Source: Buttiauxella agrestis ATCC 33320
Lineage (GTDB): Bacteria > Pseudomonadota > Gammaproteobacteria > Enterobacterales > Enterobacteriaceae
Direction: 5' to 3'
Assembly (NCBI GenBank): GCA_024169445.1
Contig: JALKFA010000001.1
Coordinates: 4,464,001-4,528,000, forward strand
Length of the DNA: 64,000 nt
Shown: in pieces, positions 1 through 8,899 of the stretch
Position numbering within the stretch: position 1 is the first letter of the stretch
Layout of the letters: every line of letters starts with the position of its first letter
Translations under genes and position numbers: made by a program
Notes under the pieces: generated by a model
The model's database searches: none
Told to the model about the DNA's origin: nothing
Seen by the model: only the letters and a program-made list of their open reading frames with translations

Positions 1-461
1 GCCATGCGCCCGCCAAAGTGGTTGCCGGTCGACAGTTTCGGCATCTGACGGAACACCACTTTGAAGTTTTCCAGCCGCTGCATATTGCTGCTCAGCGTGC
101 CGTAACCGACGGCAGTACCCGCCTGGTCATCACTGTTGGCTTCTGCAAAGCTCAGCCAGACGCGGCGGCTTTTTTCAAAGTCTGGCGCCAAAACCACATC
201 CAGTAATCCCCCTTGTCCATGCGCCCAAACTTTGGGCACGCCAACAATCGGGTCACCTAAACCTTCGCCTGGTCGCCAGCGCCGTAATTGCCCATCACGC
301 AGCGTTATCAGCATTCCTTGATTATTGGGCAGAAAAGCTAACGACCAGGGATGATCGAGCTTACTTTGTAGCACCTCCACTTTGGCCTCAGCGGCGAGGG
401 CAACGCCTGCCCAAAGCAGTAAAGATGCGGCAATGAATGAGCGGAATGGCAACCGTGACAT
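1..461 (-). CDS. yliI: PQQ-type aldose sugar dehydrogenase YliI, N-terminal part (cut by window edge)
   Basis: Reading the minus strand from an ATG at 461 gives an open frame to the window edge, about 153 residues. It starts with a Sec signal peptide (MSRLPFRSFI..., ending VALAAEA). It continues with the beta-propeller start seen in YliI, including LDHPWSLAFLP, HGQGGLLDVVLAPDF and a terminal GNHFGGRM. The family is a periplasmic PQQ-dependent soluble aldose dehydrogenase that oxidises aldose sugars to lactones. A GGAG Shine-Dalgarno sits 6 bases before the ATG. In E. coli it also lies next to bssR, in the same relative orientation. The C-terminal half lies outside the window. Confidence 0.9.
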   Translation of the reverse strand, partial: MSRLPFRSFIAASLLLWAGVALAAEAKVEVLQSKLDHPWSLAFLPNNQGMLITLRDGQLRRWRPGEGLGDPIVGVPKVWAHGQGGLLDVVLAPDFEKSRRVWLSFAEANSDDQAGTAVGYGTLSSNMQRLENFKVVFRQMPKLSTGNHFGGRM

Positions 462-541
462 AGCTTGCTCCTTTGCGGATCTACCCGATAAGGTTAGCTT
501 TGCAGAATTTCAGGGATGGGAGTTTTACAAAAACTTTACCA

Positions 542-561
542 GAGGGGAGTCGCCTCCCCTC
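542..561 (-). terminator. Possible terminator after bssR
   Basis: An 8-bp perfect inverted repeat (GAGGGGAG / CTCCCCTC) with a 4-base loop lies just beyond the bssR stop. On the minus strand a short T-rich stretch (GTTTTTG) follows about 8 bases later. The gap makes it a weak intrinsic terminator, but the position between bssR and yliI fits. Confidence 0.5.
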
Positions 562-567
562 GAGGTT

Positions 568-951
568 TCAACTTTCTACGGCCAGTTGGTGACTCATAAT
601 ATCTTTCAGGCTGGCGGAAAGTTGTCGCAGGCAGTTTTCCAGTTTTTCAGCATCTATGGCGATATATTGCGGGCAGTCGTGACACCCTGTCATCAGGCAA
701 ACGGCGGCTGAAGATACCGCGCCAATTCCCTGATTGATGCTCGCCATTTCTGGTGCGGCAAGATGGGAATTGAGGCGTGAAGCCATCTCACGATACTCAG
801 CAGACAAGTCGAACAAATTATCGCGTAAATGCCCAGTTTCAATCACAGACATATAGCCTTTTGCTTTTCTCATCAAGAGGTAAGCAGCGATGTCTATTTT
901 GGCGATAATCATCTTTTTCAAGAGATCGTGTTTGAGTGATTCCCCATTCAT
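568..951 (-). CDS. bssR: Biofilm formation regulator BssR
   Basis: A 127-residue protein matching BssR (YliH) of E. coli in length and in its landmarks: RKAKGYMSV near residue 30, HLRDN near 42, and AAVCLMTGCHDCP near residues 82-94. BssR is a small cytoplasmic protein linked to biofilm formation, indole transport and AI-2 signalling; no biochemical activity is established. The N-terminal and central parts (residues 1-15 and 55-75) diverge from E. coli, while the Cys-rich CLMTGCHDCP block is kept. The gene lies between yliI and rimO as in E. coli, separated from rimO here by two inserted lipoprotein genes. Confidence 0.88.
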   Translation of the reverse strand: MNGESLKHDLLKKMIIAKIDIAAYLLMRKAKGYMSVIETGHLRDNLFDLSAEYREMASRLNSHLAAPEMASINQGIGAVSSAAVCLMTGCHDCPQYIAIDAEKLENCLRQLSASLKDIMSHQLAVES

Positions 952-1094
952 ACATTTACCCCCCGTGTGATTAGAATCTATAACACACAGTAATAGTATG
1001 GATAAATTTTAGGCAAACCAGTTTTATTTCCCCGTATTTCTTGATCCTCAGCAACAAATTTTACAAATAGTAATATCTACGTAGAAACAAGGTG

Positions 1095-2312
1095 TTACGA
1101 AGCAGTTACCCCGCGGCAAGTGGCGGCTTGATACTTTTCCTCAAACATTTGACGTAACACACTGTGTCCAAGGTTGTTTTGCCAGGTGAAGCTATTTTGT
1201 AACACCACCACCGCGAAATGATTCTGGCGATCAATACCGATGTAGCTGGAATAACCACCGATATATCCGACCTGATAAGTGATGGCTTGTTCGCCGTAGG
1301 TGTCCGTTACCCAGGCGATATTAGCCGCTTCTTTGTCACGCGGGTAATAGGTTTGCATCGTGTCTTGAATGGCTTTATCCAGTGTGGCATCGCCGGTGCT
1401 GGCAAGATGTGCGCTGGCAAAAGTCAGTAAATCGGCGGTGTCGGTATACAAACCGCCTGCACCGAGCATATTGCCGGTGAACTGCCAGTCAGGTACCACT
1501 TGCCCACGGGGAATAAACTTCGGCTGGCTTCCGGCATGCCCGATGGCGCGCTGCGGGTAACTTTTCAGTTTTTGCGGGGTAAAGCTACTATTGCGCATCC
1601 CTAATGGATCGAAAATCAGCGTTTGCACCAGTTGGTCGGCGCGCTGGCCGGTTTGATAACGCAACACATAATCCAGCACCGCATAGCCGAGGTTGGAATA
1701 TAGAGGCCCGGTGCTGCCTGGTTTTGAAAAATCAGCCAGATCGGCCACTACTTCGTCGCTATCGAGATGTGCGTAAAAATTCTCACCGTTTCCCAGATAA
1801 CGAATAAAAGCCGTCAGCATCGGCAAATCCATATTTTGCCGTGGCAAGCCGGAGGTATGGGTCACCAGTTGCAGCAAGGTGATTTGCTTCGCATCGGCAC
1901 TTAATGGCACCGACGGCGGCATTAAGGTTTCCAGCGTATCAGACCAATGCAGGCGCCCCTGCGCCACTAATACCGCGGTCGCTTCGGCGGTCATGCCTTT
2001 ACTGAGGGAACCGACGGCAAATAACGTCTGTTCATTGACGGGATGGTGGTGTTTCGTATCGGTGACACCAAATTGCCAGTAGTGACGTTGGTTATTGGCG
2101 TCAATCACCCCAACCACCATCGCCGGCGACTGCTGTTCAACCAGAGCGGGCAACCACTGGTTAATATCGTGATTTGCAGGCGAACCGCAAGCACGTTGCG
2201 CCTTTTGCGGCACTTCCGCCTCAGGAGCAACGTTCGACAGCGTGCCACACCCCGCCAGCATAAAACCGAGCAGCAGCGTACTCAGACGCGTCAGGTGACG
2301 GGGTGAATTCAT
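1095..2312 (-). CDS. Serine hydrolase lipoprotein, class C beta-lactamase / DD-peptidase fold
   Basis: This 405-residue protein begins with a lipoprotein signal whose lipobox is LAGC (Cys22). The beta-lactamase-related fold (Pfam Beta-lactamase, PF00144) is shown by SLSK (Ser102, Lys105) and YSN (205-207). The third motif, KTG in AmpC and AmpH, aligns to QVG (347-349) before IGGYSSYIGID, so the usual Lys-Thr is missing. That argues against classical beta-lactamase activity and for a peptidase, esterase or unassigned hydrolase attached to a membrane. It starts 3 bases after the stop of the upstream small lipoprotein and is probably cotranscribed with it. It is not AmpH itself, and no such gene sits between bssR and rimO in E. 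coli K-12. Confidence 0.8.
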   Translation of the reverse strand: MNSPRHLTRLSTLLLGFMLAGCGTLSNVAPEAEVPQKAQRACGSPANHDINQWLPALVEQQSPAMVVGVIDANNQRHYWQFGVTDTKHHHPVNEQTLFAVGSLSKGMTAEATAVLVAQGRLHWSDTLETLMPPSVPLSADAKQITLLQLVTHTSGLPRQNMDLPMLTAFIRYLGNGENFYAHLDSDEVVADLADFSKPGSTGPLYSNLGYAVLDYVLRYQTGQRADQLVQTLIFDPLGMRNSSFTPQKLKSYPQRAIGHAGSQPKFIPRGQVVPDWQFTGNMLGAGGLYTDTADLLTFASAHLASTGDATLDKAIQDTMQTYYPRDKEAANIAWVTDTYGEQAITYQVGYIGGYSSYIGIDRQNHFAVVVLQNSFTWQNNLGHSVLRQMFEEKYQAATCRGVTAS

Positions 2313-2315
2313 TTA

Positions 2316-2621
2316 TTAATTCGCCGCAACACAAGGTTTGGCATCAAGACCAATCAGCATGGTGCGGTTTTCGCCAACTTTCTTCAGGCCGAAGTTACTG
2401 CTGTGATAGCGATAAAACGCCTGCCCGTTAGTCATATTTTGATAGGAGTAACGGTTGCCGTTATACCAGGCGTAGTCGCCATCGATAGCCAGTTTTTCGC
2501 CGCCGCAAACAAACTTCTGCGCAGTTGCCGGTGGGGTGTTAAGTGGCGTAGGAATAATGTTGCAGGCAGTGGTCGCCAGGACAGCAATTAGCATCCCGGA
2601 AAGGGCTAAAATCTTAGGCAT
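2316..2621 (-). CDS. Small putative lipoprotein of unknown function
   Basis: The frame is open from 2699, but the ATG at 2621 begins a clean lipoprotein-like signal (MPKILALSGMLIAVLATTAC), giving 101 residues. The mature part is a proline-rich linker (residues 21-36) and a compact Tyr/Asn-rich domain with two cysteines (FVCGG near residue 38 and KPC near residue 97) that could pair. The lipobox TTAC is not ideal. I do not recognise the family; a periplasmic inhibitor-type or envelope-stress lipoprotein would fit the size, but that is a guess. It is the first gene of a two-gene unit with the serine hydrolase and has a strong promoter of its own. Confidence 0.72.
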   Translation of the reverse strand: MPKILALSGMLIAVLATTACNIIPTPLNTPPATAQKFVCGGEKLAIDGDYAWYNGNRYSYQNMTNGQAFYRYHSSNFGLKKVGENRTMLIGLDAKPCVAAN

Positions 2622-2670
2622 TAGGGATTCTCTGGTTGAACGGGACGTTACAATTAAGTTAAGCGGGGAG

Positions 2671-2699
2671 ATAATAGAGCCTGCGTCCTGGCTAAGCAA
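2671..2699 (-). promoter_or_regulatory. Sigma-70 promoter of the lipoprotein operon
   Basis: On the minus strand TTGCTT (2694-2699) and TATTAT (2671-2676) are separated by exactly 17 bases. The -10 lies about 50 bases upstream of the small-lipoprotein ATG at 2621, so the open frame upstream of that ATG is leader sequence. Confidence 0.65.
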
Positions 2700-2814
2700 A
2701 AGCTAAGGCATGTCGATTAGTCTGAATTTGATCCTGCGTCACTTTAAAAACAACCAGTAGAGCCATACCGAAAACCCGTGTAGAATCGCCCGGTTTTTAT
2801 TTTCTGTTTACTTT

Positions 2815-4143
2815 GTGAGCGTGACCTGTATGCAACAACCCCGTATTGGCTTTGTCTCCCTCGGCTGCCCAAAAAACCTCGTTGATTCTGAACGAATTCT
2901 AACTGAGCTGCGCACCGAAGGTTACGATGTAGTGCCTAGCTATGATGATGCCGATATGGTTATCGTTAACACCTGTGGCTTTATCGACAGTGCCGTACAA
3001 GAGTCGCTCGAAGCGATCGGCGAAGCGCTGAACGAAAATGGCAAAGTGATTGTGACCGGCTGTTTAGGGGCCAAAGAAGACCAAATCCGCCAGGTGCACC
3101 CTAAAGTTCTGGAAATCACCGGCCCGCATAGCTACGAGCAAGTTTTGCAGCACGTTCACCACTATGTGCCGAAACCAAAACATAACCCGTTCCTGAGCCT
3201 GGTGCCGGAACAAGGCGTGAAACTGACCCCGCGTCACTACGCGTACCTGAAAATTTCTGAAGGCTGCAACCACCGTTGTACTTTCTGCATCATCCCTTCG
3301 ATGCGTGGCGATCTCGACAGCCGTCCAATTGGCGATGTGTTGTCCGAAGCTAAACGTCTGGTTGATGCCGGTGTGAAAGAGTTGCTGGTCATCTCACAAG
3401 ATACCTCTGCTTACGGCGTTGATGTTAAACACCGCACCGGTTTCTACAACGGCGAGCCGGTGAAAACCAGCATGGTTAGCCTGTGCGAGCAGCTTTCCAA
3501 ACTGGGCGTGTGGACACGTCTGCACTATGTTTATCCGTATCCGCACGTTGATGATGTGATCCCGTTGATGGCCGAAGGCAAGATCCTGCCGTATCTGGAT
3601 ATTCCTTTGCAGCACGCCAGCCCGCGCATTCTGAAGCTGATGAAGCGCCCAGGCAGCGTGGATCGTCAGTTGCAGCGCATTAAGCAATGGCGTGAGATCT
3701 GCCCGGATCTGACGCTGCGTTCCACCTTCATTGTCGGCTTCCCTGGCGAAACTGAAGAAGACTTCCAGATGCTGCTCGACTTCCTGAAAGAAGCCCGTCT
3801 GGATCGTGTCGGTTGCTTCAAGTTCAGCCCGGTAGAAGGTGCGACCGCTAACGAACTGGCCGATCCGGTGCCGGAAGACGTGAAAGAAGAGCGCTGGAAC
3901 CGCTTCATGCAGCTGCAACAGCAGATTTCTGCTGAACGTCTGCAAGAAAAAGTGGGCCGTGAGATTCTGGTGATCGTTGATGAAGTTGACGAAGAAGGCG
4001 CGATTGGCCGCAGCATGGCAGACGCTCCAGAAATCGACGGTGCGGTTTATCTGAATGGCGAAACCAAATTGAAACCAGGTGATGTCGTGCGCGTGAAAGT
4101 GGAAAACGCAGACGAATATGACCTGTGGGGTTCAGTGGTTTAA
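2815..4143 (+). CDS. rimO: Ribosomal protein uS12 methylthiotransferase RimO
   Basis: A 442-residue radical-SAM methylthiotransferase, almost identical to E. coli RimO (441 aa). It converts Asp89 of ribosomal protein S12 to 3-methylthio-aspartate, using two 4Fe-4S clusters. The N-terminal UPF0004 cluster ligands are Cys18, Cys54 and Cys83. The radical-SAM motif CNHRCTFC is at 151-158, and a TRAM-like domain fills the C-terminus. The start is unsure: GTG at 2815 gives the E. coli-like length, while ATG at 2830 (MQQPRIGF) is an alternative; neither has a strong Shine-Dalgarno. It is convergent with the sugar symporter gene across a strong bidirectional terminator. Confidence 0.95.
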   Translation: MSVTCMQQPRIGFVSLGCPKNLVDSERILTELRTEGYDVVPSYDDADMVIVNTCGFIDSAVQESLEAIGEALNENGKVIVTGCLGAKEDQIRQVHPKVLEITGPHSYEQVLQHVHHYVPKPKHNPFLSLVPEQGVKLTPRHYAYLKISEGCNHRCTFCIIPSMRGDLDSRPIGDVLSEAKRLVDAGVKELLVISQDTSAYGVDVKHRTGFYNGEPVKTSMVSLCEQLSKLGVWTRLHYVYPYPHVDDVIPLMAEGKILPYLDIPLQHASPRILKLMKRPGSVDRQLQRIKQWREICPDLTLRSTFIVGFPGETEEDFQMLLDFLKEARLDRVGCFKFSPVEGATANELADPVPEDVKEERWNRFMQLQQQISAERLQEKVGREILVIVDEVDEEGAIGRSMADAPEIDGAVYLNGETKLKPGDVVRVKVENADEYDLWGSVV

Positions 4144-4150
4144 TCCTTCA

Positions 4151-4181
4151 AAAGAGCCTTTCCTGTTTGGAAAGGCTCTTT
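4151..4181. terminator. Bidirectional terminator between rimO and the GPH symporter gene
   Basis: A perfect 13-bp inverted repeat, AAAGAGCCTTTCC / GGAAAGGCTCTTT, with a 5-base loop (TGTTT) lies between two convergent stop codons (4143 and 4185). The A/T ends supply a T tract in either direction. Confidence 0.85.
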
Positions 4182-4184
4182 ACT

Positions 4185-5567
4185 TTAACGACCTAATTCC
4201 TGCTCCATTTGTGCGACCATTTTATTATCAATCCTGAAAAACCACACCGTCGCTGCCAGCAATAAATGCAGCACACCGGGTATCGCAGTGGAAAGCATCG
4301 TGATCCCCGCTAAAGACAATGGTGTCTGGTTTTCCATACCGGAACGGTAAGCCACGACGGTCAGTACAACGCTGACGATAACCCCTGCTACTGCCCATGC
4401 CAGCTTGACAAAAAATAGGTTAAACGCAAAGTTCATGCCCGATGAACGGCGGCCTGACTTCCATTCGCCATACGTATCAGCAAAGGTCACAAGGGTAAAG
4501 TGCATCGGTAAAATAAGACCCAACACGACACAACAAACAAAGACTAAAACCAGCCACACTGTGGTCGCTGTCCCGGGAACAAACCAAACTGCGAAGTGAG
4601 CGAGTGCCAGAACCATATTCACCCAGAAATAGAGGGTTTTAATCTCAAAACTGCGCGTCAAATATTGCACCAGAATTGAACCTGTAATTCCTCCCAACGT
4701 CGCCATGCCAAAAAATAACGAGGTATAGGTCGCATCACCATGCAGTACATAAGTAATGAAATACATGGCGACCCCACCCTTAGTGTTAAAGATGCTGATG
4801 ATCAGTAACGACATCACAAAGGTCAGTAAAAGCTGATCGTTACGCCGGATACTTTTCAGGCTTTCACGCAGGTTAAACGTATGATTGTTTCGAGCCACTA
4901 CTCGCTCTTTCACACCATAAAAGCACAGTAGAAACATCGCGATGGCTAAACATGCCAGAACGCCTACACCATACTGATATCCCCGAACCGCATTCCCCTT
5001 GCCAAAGTAATCCACCATAATCGGCAAACCAACCGAGACGGCGAAACCCGCCACGCCACACAACGCAAAACGCCAGGACTGGCATGAAACAAGCTCCAGC
5101 GGATTAGTGGTGATTTTGGTGATCAATGCGCAATAAGGCACGTTGTTGAGGGAATAAAGCACCGAGAGCGCAAAGTAGGTCACAACGGCGTAAAGCACCT
5201 TCCAGTGATAAGCCAAATCCGGAACGCTAAAAGTCAGAAATGCAATCAGTCCTAATGGAATGGCTGTCCAGAGTATAAACGGCCGGAACTGCCCCATTTT
5301 GGTCGAGGAGCGGTCAGCAATAACCCCGATCAGTGGATCAGAAATAGCGTCAATCACACGTAGCACCAGGAATAGTGTTCCCACCACCGCCGGTGTTAAC
5401 CCAAAAATATCGGTATAAAAGAAGGTTAAAAAGTTCGAGATAAGTCCGGTAATAATCGTGCCACCAGCATCTCCCAAGCCGTAACCTATCTTTTCACTTA
5501 CTGAAAGTTTTGCCAGCCCAACTGGGTGACTGGCCACACCCAAATCATTAGATATTCCACTCATCAT
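4185..5567 (-). CDS. GPH-family sodium:sugar symporter (YicJ/YihP-like)
   Basis: A 460-residue, about 12-helix carrier of the glycoside-pentoside-hexuronide:cation symporter family. Typical landmarks are KIGYGLGDAGGTII near the N-terminus, RVIDAISDPLIGVIADRS in the first cytoplasmic region, the QSWRF stretch mid-protein, and TFADTYGEWKSGRRSSG late in the protein. It resembles E. coli YicJ, which also sits beside a GH31 enzyme (YicI). It lies 20 bases downstream of a GH31 glycosidase gene, in the same operon, so it most likely imports the oligosaccharide or glycoside cleaved by that enzyme. The cotransported cation and substrate are inferred from the family. The ATG at 5567 is used; a second Met follows. 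Confidence 0.88.
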   Translation of the reverse strand: MMSGISNDLGVASHPVGLAKLSVSEKIGYGLGDAGGTIITGLISNFLTFFYTDIFGLTPAVVGTLFLVLRVIDAISDPLIGVIADRSSTKMGQFRPFILWTAIPLGLIAFLTFSVPDLAYHWKVLYAVVTYFALSVLYSLNNVPYCALITKITTNPLELVSCQSWRFALCGVAGFAVSVGLPIMVDYFGKGNAVRGYQYGVGVLACLAIAMFLLCFYGVKERVVARNNHTFNLRESLKSIRRNDQLLLTFVMSLLIISIFNTKGGVAMYFITYVLHGDATYTSLFFGMATLGGITGSILVQYLTRSFEIKTLYFWVNMVLALAHFAVWFVPGTATTVWLVLVFVCCVVLGLILPMHFTLVTFADTYGEWKSGRRSSGMNFAFNLFFVKLAWAVAGVIVSVVLTVVAYRSGMENQTPLSLAGITMLSTAIPGVLHLLLAATVWFFRIDNKMVAQMEQELGR

Positions 5568-5587
5568 GCTCTCCCTATTTACCCGTG

Positions 5588-7636
5588 TCAGAATGGGCGA
5601 ATCAGCCGCAGAACCTCTGCGCCATCACGTACCAGCAAAGGTAACGTTTCGAGTGGTGCGGCAACGCTGATAAACCGGCCGCCCTCATGGCGGTCACCCG
5701 AAACCACGTCAACCCACACCGTGTTACCCGGTAACCAGACACGACGTTGCCTCTCCCCTGCGTTAACCACTGGCGCAACAAGAACGTCTTCGCCAAATAG
5801 ATATTGGTCGGTTATCTGCCAGGCTTGCTCATCCTCGGGATAGTGATAAAACAGCGGGCGCATTAACGGCTCGCCTGTCTCATGGGCTTGCTGCATGAGT
5901 TTGCGTAGATACGGCCGCAGCCTTTCTCGTAGCGTTGCGTAACGGCTGAGAATTGCAAAGGTGGATTCACCAAAACTCCATAGCTCGTTGCCGGCTCCGG
6001 TGTTGCATTGTGCGATACCGTCGCGGTAAGGGATTTCTGGCTCAGTAATGGGGTCGCGGTGTCCATGCATGCGCAGCACCGGGCTGAATACCGCCCACTG
6101 GAACCAGCGTATTAACAACTCATGAAATGCGGGATCGCTGACATCACCGCCATGGAATCCACCAATATCAGTGGTCCACCACGGGATACCCGCCATGCCC
6201 ATGCTTAACCCAGCGCAGAGTTGGTTACGCATCGACTCAAATGATGAGTGGATATCGCCAGACCAAACCAAGGCACCGTAGCGCTGGCTACCGGCCCATG
6301 CGCAGCGCACCAGGCTTACCGGATTACTCTGCCCCGCTTCGCGCAGACCGTCGTAAAAAGCCTCGGTATAATGCAGTGGATAGATATTGCCCGTTTCGAG
6401 GGTATTACCTATGTGATAACGATAGTTATCAAAATCATAGACACCATATTCTGGCTCAGCCTCATCAAGCCAGAATAGGTTTACGCCATTGTCAAAATAG
6501 TTCCTCTTACAGACATCCCAGACGAACTGGCGAGTCTCAGGATTCGTAGGGTCGATAAAGCGGCTATTACCTAAAAAATCGAAGTTGATGTTTAGCCCTT
6601 TGCGGGTATTCACCAGCAAGCCCTGCTCGTTCATCGCAGGATAATTTTCACTTTTCACATCTACCGTCGGCCAGACTGAAACCATCAATTCCGTACCCAT
6701 ATCCTTGAGTTCTGCGGTCATCGCAGCGGGATCGGGCCATTCCCGTGAATCAAATTTCCAGTCGCCCTGCACCGGCCAATGGAAGAAATCGGCGACAATC
6801 ACCGCCAGAGGAATACCGCGATCACGATACTCACGTGCCACACTCAGCAACTCATGCTGGGTGCGATAACGTAATTTGGATTGCCACAGACCCAGGGCAA
6901 ATTCGGGCATCAAAGGGGGTTTACCGGTGGCGTTCGCATAGTTTCTGATGATTTGCGCAGGGGTATCACCTGCCGTTATCCAGTAATCAATATGCGATGC
7001 GGCCTGAGCATGCCAGCGCGTTTCGTTATTCGCAAAAATAACTTCGCCTACCGCGGGGTTATTCCATAAAAAACCATATCCCAGACTCGAGACCATAAAG
7101 GGCACACTGGCCTGAGAATTTCGCTGAGCTAATTCAATAGCACAGCCTTTTAAATTAATAAAAGGCTGCTGATACTGTCCCATCCCACACATTTTTTCAT
7201 TTGGATTAGCTTCAAACCTGACATTTATTTCCATTGCATTTCCAGCTAATGGTTTCATTTCCCGGCCAGATATTTTTAATGCGCTGACTTTATTTTTTGA
7301 TTGATGGCCCTCATCCCAAAAATGCTCTCCATTGTCTCTTTGCCGCCATAATTCTTCCAGTAAACACTCTTTTTTCTGATTATAAAAAGCAATCCGTCCT
7401 TGCTGGTCAACAGATGCGCTGATATTCCCATTAATCAGCGTCAGACTTGTATCATCTCGTTCAAACCGCACAGTAATATCGGGTTGTTCCAGCAAAGCCC
7501 AACCCGGAATTTCACTACTATCAGGTTGAATACCTGAAATAATTCTTAAACTATCTTTACCCCAAGGAAAAATGGAAAGGTAATAACCATTCCATGACCA
7601 ATACAGTGAGTTATCTTTAATTTGTAGGGTGTTCAT
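5588..7636 (-). CDS. GH31 family alpha-glycosidase (alpha-xylosidase / alpha-glucosidase type)
   Basis: An about 682-residue cytoplasmic glycoside hydrolase of family 31. The catalytic (beta/alpha)8 barrel carries the nucleophile in FWLDEAEPE (about Asp392) and the acid/base in WSGDI (about Asp462), followed by PWWTTDIGGF. There is no signal peptide. Because GH31 covers alpha-xylosidases, alpha-glucosidases and others, the substrate cannot be fixed here. The second of two adjacent ATGs (7636) is preferred since GAGG lies 5 bases upstream of it. It forms an operon with the GPH symporter, and a divergent LacI regulator lies upstream. The N-terminal third looks more AT-rich than the neighbouring core genes, as expected of acquired DNA. 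Confidence 0.9.
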   Translation of the reverse strand: MNTLQIKDNSLYWSWNGYYLSIFPWGKDSLRIISGIQPDSSEIPGWALLEQPDITVRFERDDTSLTLINGNISASVDQQGRIAFYNQKKECLLEELWRQRDNGEHFWDEGHQSKNKVSALKISGREMKPLAGNAMEINVRFEANPNEKMCGMGQYQQPFINLKGCAIELAQRNSQASVPFMVSSLGYGFLWNNPAVGEVIFANNETRWHAQAASHIDYWITAGDTPAQIIRNYANATGKPPLMPEFALGLWQSKLRYRTQHELLSVAREYRDRGIPLAVIVADFFHWPVQGDWKFDSREWPDPAAMTAELKDMGTELMVSVWPTVDVKSENYPAMNEQGLLVNTRKGLNINFDFLGNSRFIDPTNPETRQFVWDVCKRNYFDNGVNLFWLDEAEPEYGVYDFDNYRYHIGNTLETGNIYPLHYTEAFYDGLREAGQSNPVSLVRCAWAGSQRYGALVWSGDIHSSFESMRNQLCAGLSMGMAGIPWWTTDIGGFHGGDVSDPAFHELLIRWFQWAVFSPVLRMHGHRDPITEPEIPYRDGIAQCNTGAGNELWSFGESTFAILSRYATLRERLRPYLRKLMQQAHETGEPLMRPLFYHYPEDEQAWQITDQYLFGEDVLVAPVVNAGERQRRVWLPGNTVWVDVVSGDRHEGGRFISVAAPLETLPLLVRDGAEVLRLIRPF

Positions 7637-7677
7637 CATGACCTCATTTTATTTATTGGAAGTTATAATTATTTTTC

Positions 7678-7720
7678 CGGAAACGTTTCCGATAATGGTT
7701 AACATTAAGCAGCAAGTCAA
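7678..7720 (-). promoter_or_regulatory. Promoter and LacI-type operator of the GH31-symporter operon
   Basis: On the minus strand TTGACT (7715-7720) and CATTAT (7692-7697) are 17 bases apart, a good sigma-70 promoter. Directly after the -10 lies a perfect 14-bp palindrome with a central CG, CGGAAACGTTTCCG (7678-7691), the classic LacI/GalR-family operator form, covering the expected start point. The divergent LacI gene is the obvious repressor. Confidence 0.78.
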
Positions 7721-7894
7721 TGAAGGAACTAACCCAATAAGTAAAAGGATCTGAGAGTTGTGATCTCGTGTTTATTATTCAAATATCCCCAGGTCAACCG
7801 TGATATATTTATGCGGCAGTCATCCCAAATGGTAAAACTTAGCAGAGTAAAATATAGATATGGCGTAATCGTCCATGTGTGGGAAAAGGAATAG

Positions 7895-8899
7895 ATGAAT
7901 ATCAAAGAGTTGGCAAAAATACTGGATCTCTCCATTGCCACCGTTTCAAGAGCACTAAATAGCCACCCTGAAGTCAGTATGGCAACGCAAAAGCGCGTAC
8001 TTGAGGCGGCAAATTTCTATGGTTATCGGCCCAATGCTGCGGGCAGAAATCTGCGCAAGGGTAAGGTCAACACCGTTGCGCTCCTGCTACCATCGGGTGA
8101 ACGGGACAACTTCTACACGGCCTCTTTTTTCATGCGCGTTGCTGCGGGTCTGCAAACCCGCCTGCGCCTGCAGGACATCGACACCATCCTGCACCTGGCA
8201 CTGGACGATGCAGATGAAAAACTGTGGCTACAAAAAATTGTTGAGCAACGCAAAGCCGACGCCGTCATACTGACCAACACTCAAATCAACGATCCTCGTA
8301 TTGAGTATTTGCATAAAAATAATTTCCCGTTTGCCACGCTTGGACGCAGCTCTACCCTGAATGGCCAATTCAACTGGGTAGATCTGGATTTTGCCACGGT
8401 GGCAAAAGAAGCGGTGCAACAGGGAAAAATGGCGGGATATCAAAATATTGCGCTGGTCACGTTGGAAAAATCGAGTGCGCAGGGAGCAATCTTCACGCAG
8501 GCCTGGCGCGAAGCCTTACGCCAGCAAAACCTGAAAGTGAATGAAGAATATCTCTTCCGGGGTGAAATCAGTGAGGCGTCCGGTTTCGAGGCGCTGCGTT
8601 ATTTCCACCAGCTACCCATCCCTCCTGATTACATCATCTTTCTTAGCGACTTACAGATGCTAGGAGCAAGCTTTTATACCCGGCAACAGCGCTGTCACTA
8701 CCCGTTCTTTGCCGGAGTTTTTAGCAGCGATATCTCATCATTTCTGCCGATAAAACCTACGGGTTTTGACGTCCCTTTCAGGGTGATAGGTGAAGATTTG
8801 GCAACCGCTATTCTCAATGCCATGCAGGGCGAACAACCTCCGGTGCATTCCTTACCAGAGTTATGCCTTGTCACCCGACGGGAACACAAAATGGGTTAA
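7895..8899 (+). CDS. LacI-family repressor of the GH31-symporter module
   Basis: A 334-residue LacI/GalR regulator. The N-terminal helix-turn-helix and hinge ([22 protein letters not shown]..., residues 1-55, hinge [11 protein letters not shown]) is followed by a periplasmic-binding-like effector domain. AAGGA precedes the ATG. It is divergent from the GH31 gene, whose promoter carries a matching palindromic operator, so it is inferred to be a local sugar-responsive repressor. Its stop codon overlaps the stop codon of the convergent gsiD (TAA at 8897-8899 against 8896-8898), so the module ends flush against the core gene. Confidence 0.9.
   Translation: MNIKELAKILDLSIATVSRALNSHPEVSMATQKRVLEAANFYGYRPNAAGRNLRKGKVNTVALLLPSGERDNFYTASFFMRVAAGLQTRLRLQDIDTILHLALDDADEKLWLQKIVEQRKADAVILTNTQINDPRIEYLHKNNFPFATLGRSSTLNGQFNWVDLDFATVAKEAVQQGKMAGYQNIALVTLEKSSAQGAIFTQAWREALRQQNLKVNEEYLFRGEISEASGFEALRYFHQLPIPPDYIIFLSDLQMLGASFYTRQQRCHYPFFAGVFSSDISSFLPIKPTGFDVPFRVIGEDLATAILNAMQGEQPPVHSLPELCLVTRREHKMG

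Noticed and set aside
2700-2814. Riboswitch or ncRNA upstream of rimO
   Set aside because: Only a possible -10 (TAGAAT at 2781-2786) and short AT-rich sequence; no stable fold or conserved aptamer recognised.
3394-3945. 183-codon open frame antisense to rimO
   Set aside because: Lies wholly inside rimO, with composition typical of a reverse-frame shadow.
7729-7941. 70-codon minus-strand frame upstream of the first LacI gene
   Set aside because: It overlaps the promoter region and the LacI start, has no ribosome site and no recognisable sequence.
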